Shown here: piece after piece, positions 61,258 through 64,000 of the stretch
How positions within the stretch are numbered: position 1 is the first letter of the stretch
Layout of the letters: the number at the start of each line of letters is the position of its first letter
NCBI GenBank assembly: GCA_024226735.1
Contig: JAAELL010000602.1
Span: forward strand, 46,186 to 110,185
DNA: 64,000 bases
DNA from: a bacterium
GTDB taxonomy: Bacteria > Planctomycetota > UBA1135 > GCA-002686595
Reading direction: 5' to 3'
Notes under the pieces: generated by a model
Told to the model about the DNA's origin: nothing
What the model saw: the letters and a program-made list of their open reading frames with translations, nothing else
Databases searched by the model: none
Translations under genes and position numbers: made by a program

Positions 61258-63789
61258 ATGAACCCCATTCGATCAACGTTTGTCCTTTTGATGACTGCTC
61301 CCGCGCTGGCCCAGACGCCCGCCGCGTTCCAAGACGAAGTCAAGACGCAACCGACCCTGCCCGACCTCGAGCCGGACCTCAAGACCGAGCTCTGGACGCC
61401 GCCGACCAAGCAAGGCTCGACGCCCGGGAACAACCTGCATCTGTCGGTCGACGAACGGGCCGCGCTCGACGCGTCGTTCGACGAGACGCGTGGACTGGAG
61501 CAGGCGCACCTCGGCAACCCGCTGAGCGAGCAGCCGCTGAACGGCAAGCTCGATCCGGAGAGCCCCGTCATCGGCGACCAGCTCTTCGCGATGGAGCGCC
61601 CGGACTGGCAACAGCACTTCCAGCTCGACGAACCGGGCGACGGCAACCTGTGGGCCTTCGGCGGCACGTACAAGGCGCGCTTCAACGAGCAGGGCGCCCA
61701 GTACATCCCGTTCCTGGGCTCGAGCGCGCCGCAGAACTACCCGGTCGACATCACGCTCGACAGCATCACCCTCGCGGGTGAGACGCTGCACTTCGACGCC
61801 GAGGTGATGCCGAGCTTCCAGGGTCAGACCGCCGTCTTCGACCGCGGCAGCGTCTCCGAACGCTACGAGCTTGCGGCCGGTCAGATGGAGCAGCTGTTCG
61901 TGTTCGACTCCCTGCCGGGCACGGGCGAGATGGTCGTGCGCATGAACGTCGAGACCGAGCTGGCCGCCGACGCGACGTCGGACTACCTCGAGTTCGCGGG
62001 CGAGCTCGGCTCGGTGCGCTACGGGATGGCGACCGTGCTGGACGCGGCGGGCAACTCCGCTCCGGCGCCGACGAGCCTCGTCGCGGGCGGGATCGAGATC
62101 CGCGTCCCGGCCTCGTTCGTGGCGGGCGCGACGCTGCCGCTGACGATCGACCCGGTCGTCGAGACGTTCATCATCAACAACGACTCGACTGACGACGACA
62201 CCGTCCCGGACGTCGCCTTCGACTTCAGCACCAGCCGTTTCGCCATCTGCTGGCAGCGCGTGTGGAGCTCGACCGACCGCGACGTCTGGTGCGAGCTGCG
62301 CAGCTCGACCGGCACGCTGATCGCTGCCTCCGGCGACTACGTCGACTTCACGACGTCGGACTGGACGAACCCCAACATCGCGAACAACCGCATCGCGAGC
62401 CAGTTCCTGGTCGTCGCGGAGCGTGGCGCCTACCCCGACACCGACATCTACGGCCGCACCCGTGAGGCTAACAGCAGCACGATGGGTGGCCAGTTCCAGA
62501 TCAGCACCGGCTCGGGCGACAAGCGCAACCCCGACGTCGGTGGCGATCCGCACACCGCGGGTCCGACCTACTACTGCGTCGCTTGGGAGCGTGTCTGGAA
62601 CATCGCGGACGACCACGACATTCACGCCCGCCTCGTGCGCTCGAGCAGCACCCTGCTCGGCACCGGCGCGATCCTGATCGACAACTCGGTCAACTCGTAC
62701 GACAAGTACCCCGGCGTCTCGCCCTCGGACGGCGTCCCCTCGGCGGCGACGCAGGAGTGGAACATCGTCTGGCAGCGCCAGTACAACTCGACCGATTGGG
62801 ACATCCGTGGCGCCCAGGTCCACTGGAACGGCTCGGTCACCGAGTCCTCCTTCTCGGTCGACTTCTCGTCCAGCAACGACTGGTTCCCCGAGGCCTCCTC
62901 GCCGCTCGACTACCAGCTCGATGGTCCGCGCACGTGGATGGCGGTCTATCGCCGCGACAACTTCGGTGACTACGACATCGAGGCGACCGTCTGGAAGGGC
63001 GCGAACTACGTCAACGACATGAACCTGAGCTCGCAGCTGACGGGCTCGTCCCAGGACCAGTTCGACCCGACGATCGACACGAACGGTCACCACTTCGCCG
63101 TCGCGTGGAACGAGTACTACAGCACGAGCACCGTCGACCGCGACGTCTACATCGCCTCCTTCTACGTCTCCGGCAACGACGTTCACGTCTCCGAGGGCAA
63201 GACCAACCTCGCGTTCTCGGCCGACCCCGAGTACCAGGTGCAGATGTGCGCCCGCCAGTCCGGCGGCCTCAACAGCGACTGGTCGATGGTCGTGTGGCGC
63301 GACGGCGACTTCGGCGACGGCGACCTCGAGGGAGCCGTCTACGAGCAGCCTGACTACTTCGGCGTCAACATCGGGACGAACTACTGTGGCTCGTCGACGA
63401 ACTCCTCTGGTCGCCGCGCCGACATCCACGCCACCGGTTCGGCAATCGCTGGCGGTCAGCCGCTCAACCTGCAGGCCTTCGACCTTCCCTACAACAAGTT
63501 CGGCCAGATGATGTGCTCGCCCAACGGCGCCGGCAGCTTCAACCCGCCGGGTAGCCAGGGCACCTTCTGCCTCGCCCTGCCCTACGGCCGCTTCAACGCT
63601 CCGAGCCAGATCCTCTACTCGGGCTCCGACGGCCGCTTCAACCTGGACGTCAACACGAACGATATGCCGATGTCCCCGCACGCTCCGGTCCTGGCTGGCC
63701 AGACCTGGCGCTTCCAGGGATGGTTCCGGGATAACAACCCGAGCCTGACGTCGAACTTCACCGACGGCGTCGCCGTGACGTTCCACTGA
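61258..63789 (+). CDS. Large secreted beta-rich protein with C-terminal module
   Basis: 843 aa. Short signal peptide (STFVLLMTAPALAQ). Residues about 120-300 form a beta-sandwich-like region (VVRMNVETELAADATSDYLE). Residues about 305-695 contain repeats of the type FAICWQRVWSSTDRDVWCEL, CVAWERVWNIADDHDIHARL, NIVWQRQYNSTDWDIRGAQV and FAVAWNEYYSTSTVDRDVYI, i.e. a propeller with a W-x-x-x-(T/A)D-x-D(I/V) signature. The final ~140 residues (NYCGSSTNSSGRRADIHATG, WRFQGWFRDNNPSLTSNFTD) are the shared C-terminal module. Exported; probably a surface or matrix protein. Its last six codons are the first of four tandem 18-bp copies. Confidence 0.8.
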   Translation: MNPIRSTFVLLMTAPALAQTPAAFQDEVKTQPTLPDLEPDLKTELWTPPTKQGSTPGNNLHLSVDERAALDASFDETRGLEQAHLGNPLSEQPLNGKLDPESPVIGDQLFAMERPDWQQHFQLDEPGDGNLWAFGGTYKARFNEQGAQYIPFLGSSAPQNYPVDITLDSITLAGETLHFDAEVMPSFQGQTAVFDRGSVSERYELAAGQMEQLFVFDSLPGTGEMVVRMNVETELAADATSDYLEFAGELGSVRYGMATVLDAAGNSAPAPTSLVAGGIEIRVPASFVAGATLPLTIDPVVETFIINNDSTDDDTVPDVAFDFSTSRFAICWQRVWSSTDRDVWCELRSSTGTLIAASGDYVDFTTSDWTNPNIANNRIASQFLVVAERGAYPDTDIYGRTREANSSTMGGQFQISTGSGDKRNPDVGGDPHTAGPTYYCVAWERVWNIADDHDIHARLVRSSSTLLGTGAILIDNSVNSYDKYPGVSPSDGVPSAATQEWNIVWQRQYNSTDWDIRGAQVHWNGSVTESSFSVDFSSSNDWFPEASSPLDYQLDGPRTWMAVYRRDNFGDYDIEATVWKGANYVNDMNLSSQLTGSSQDQFDPTIDTNGHHFAVAWNEYYSTSTVDRDVYIASFYVSGNDVHVSEGKTNLAFSADPEYQVQMCARQSGGLNSDWSMVVWRDGDFGDGDLEGAVYEQPDYFGVNIGTNYCGSSTNSSGRRADIHATGSAIAGGQPLNLQAFDLPYNKFGQMMCSPNGAGSFNPPGSQGTFCLALPYGRFNAPSQILYSGSDGRFNLDVNTNDMPMSPHAPVLAGQTWRFQGWFRDNNPSLTSNFTDGVAVTFH

Positions 63790-63843
63790 GCCGTGACGTT
63801 CCACTGAGCCGTGACGTTCCACTGAGCCGTGACGTTCCACTGA
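63772..63843 (+). repeat. Four perfect 18-bp tandem copies spanning the stop codon
   Basis: GCCGTGACGTTCCACTGA at 63772-63789, 63790-63807, 63808-63825 and 63826-63843. The first copy encodes AVTFH-stop, the natural end of the secreted protein; the next three repeat the same codons and stop in frame outside the gene. Confidence 0.97.
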
Positions 63844-63895
63844 GAAGGGGAAGCTCCACCTCTATCCTCTCCTTCCGCCAGGTTGAGACCTGGCT

Positions 63896-63935
63896 GCGGC
63901 CCCCGCGCTCAGCGCTCGCGGGCCGCATTCTTTTT
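63896..63935 (+). terminator. Intrinsic terminator of the large secreted protein
   Basis: GCGGCC (63896-63901) pairs with GGCCGC (63921-63926), extended by inner CGCG/CGCG pairing, followed by ATTCTTTTT (63927-63935). It lies 52 nt after the last tandem copy. An alternative fold is possible with downstream sequence at 63954-63968. Confidence 0.8.
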
Positions 63936-64000
63936 GGGGGAGAACGAGGTCTCGAGCGCGGGGGCCGCCATCCTTTTCGGGAGAGAGTGGGATTTCTTGA

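Overview
The window is high-GC, densely packed bacterial chromosome with no sign of plasmid, phage or insertion sequence. Several features point to a planctomycete: an ECF sigma factor translationally coupled to a Ser/Thr kinase with TPRs, sulfatases, a DUF3604 lipoprotein, and large secreted proteins that share a C-terminal module ending at the stop codon. That style of C-terminus is familiar from the deep-branching marine planctomycetes, but the taxon is an inference. GTG starts and 1-8 nt start/stop overlaps are common.

Layout. 0-7.8 kb: secreted proteins (sugar dehydrogenase-like propeller with PKD domain, Ycf48-like propeller, FG-GAP protein, M43 metalloprotease lipoprotein). 7.8-11.5 kb: Ser/Thr kinase plus ECF sigma factor. 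11.7-19.8 kb: a complete lipoate/2-oxoacid dehydrogenase cluster, lipA - E1alpha - E1beta - E2 - second E1alpha - E3 - lipB. 20.0-28.5 kb: a signalling island with a stand-alone HPt protein, two tandem HDOD-REC-GGDEF proteins, and (after an opposed DUF3604 lipoprotein) a membrane REC-HPt protein; no histidine kinase is visible. 28.5-30.8 kb: methyltransferase and M20 peptidase. 31.1-33.4 kb: a BlaR1/BlaI-type pair behind two abutting palindromic operators; the BlaR1-like protein carries two ExbD/TolR-like domains.

33.5-39.0 kb is the most interesting region. It is an RNA-repair locus: rtcR (CARF + sigma54 activator) faces a sigma54 promoter driving a roughly 230-nt leader, a slipin/SPFH gene, rtcB, rtcA and a small unknown gene. 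The leader contains a T-arm followed by a D-loop-like segment, enclosed by complementary strands. That is the permuted order of the tRNA-mimic domain of bacterial Y RNAs (YrlA), so a Y RNA is probably embedded in the RtcR regulon.

39-49.8 kb: a secreted-protein pseudogene, three DinB-like genes, tRNA-Ile(CAU), a VOC protein, a truncated TPR gene, a membrane-anchored coiled-coil protein, a GT39-like membrane protein, a secreted protein and an FGly-type sulfatase. 49.8-64 kb: a frameshifted small gene, pfkA coupled to a non-canonical sulfatase-like lipoprotein, a giant coiled-coil protein with exact 42-residue repeats, DUF1499, hrpB and a Nudix-MBL fusion (the last three overlapping by 4 nt), a GspG-like lipoprotein, and a large secreted protein whose last 18 bp occur four times in tandem before a terminator.
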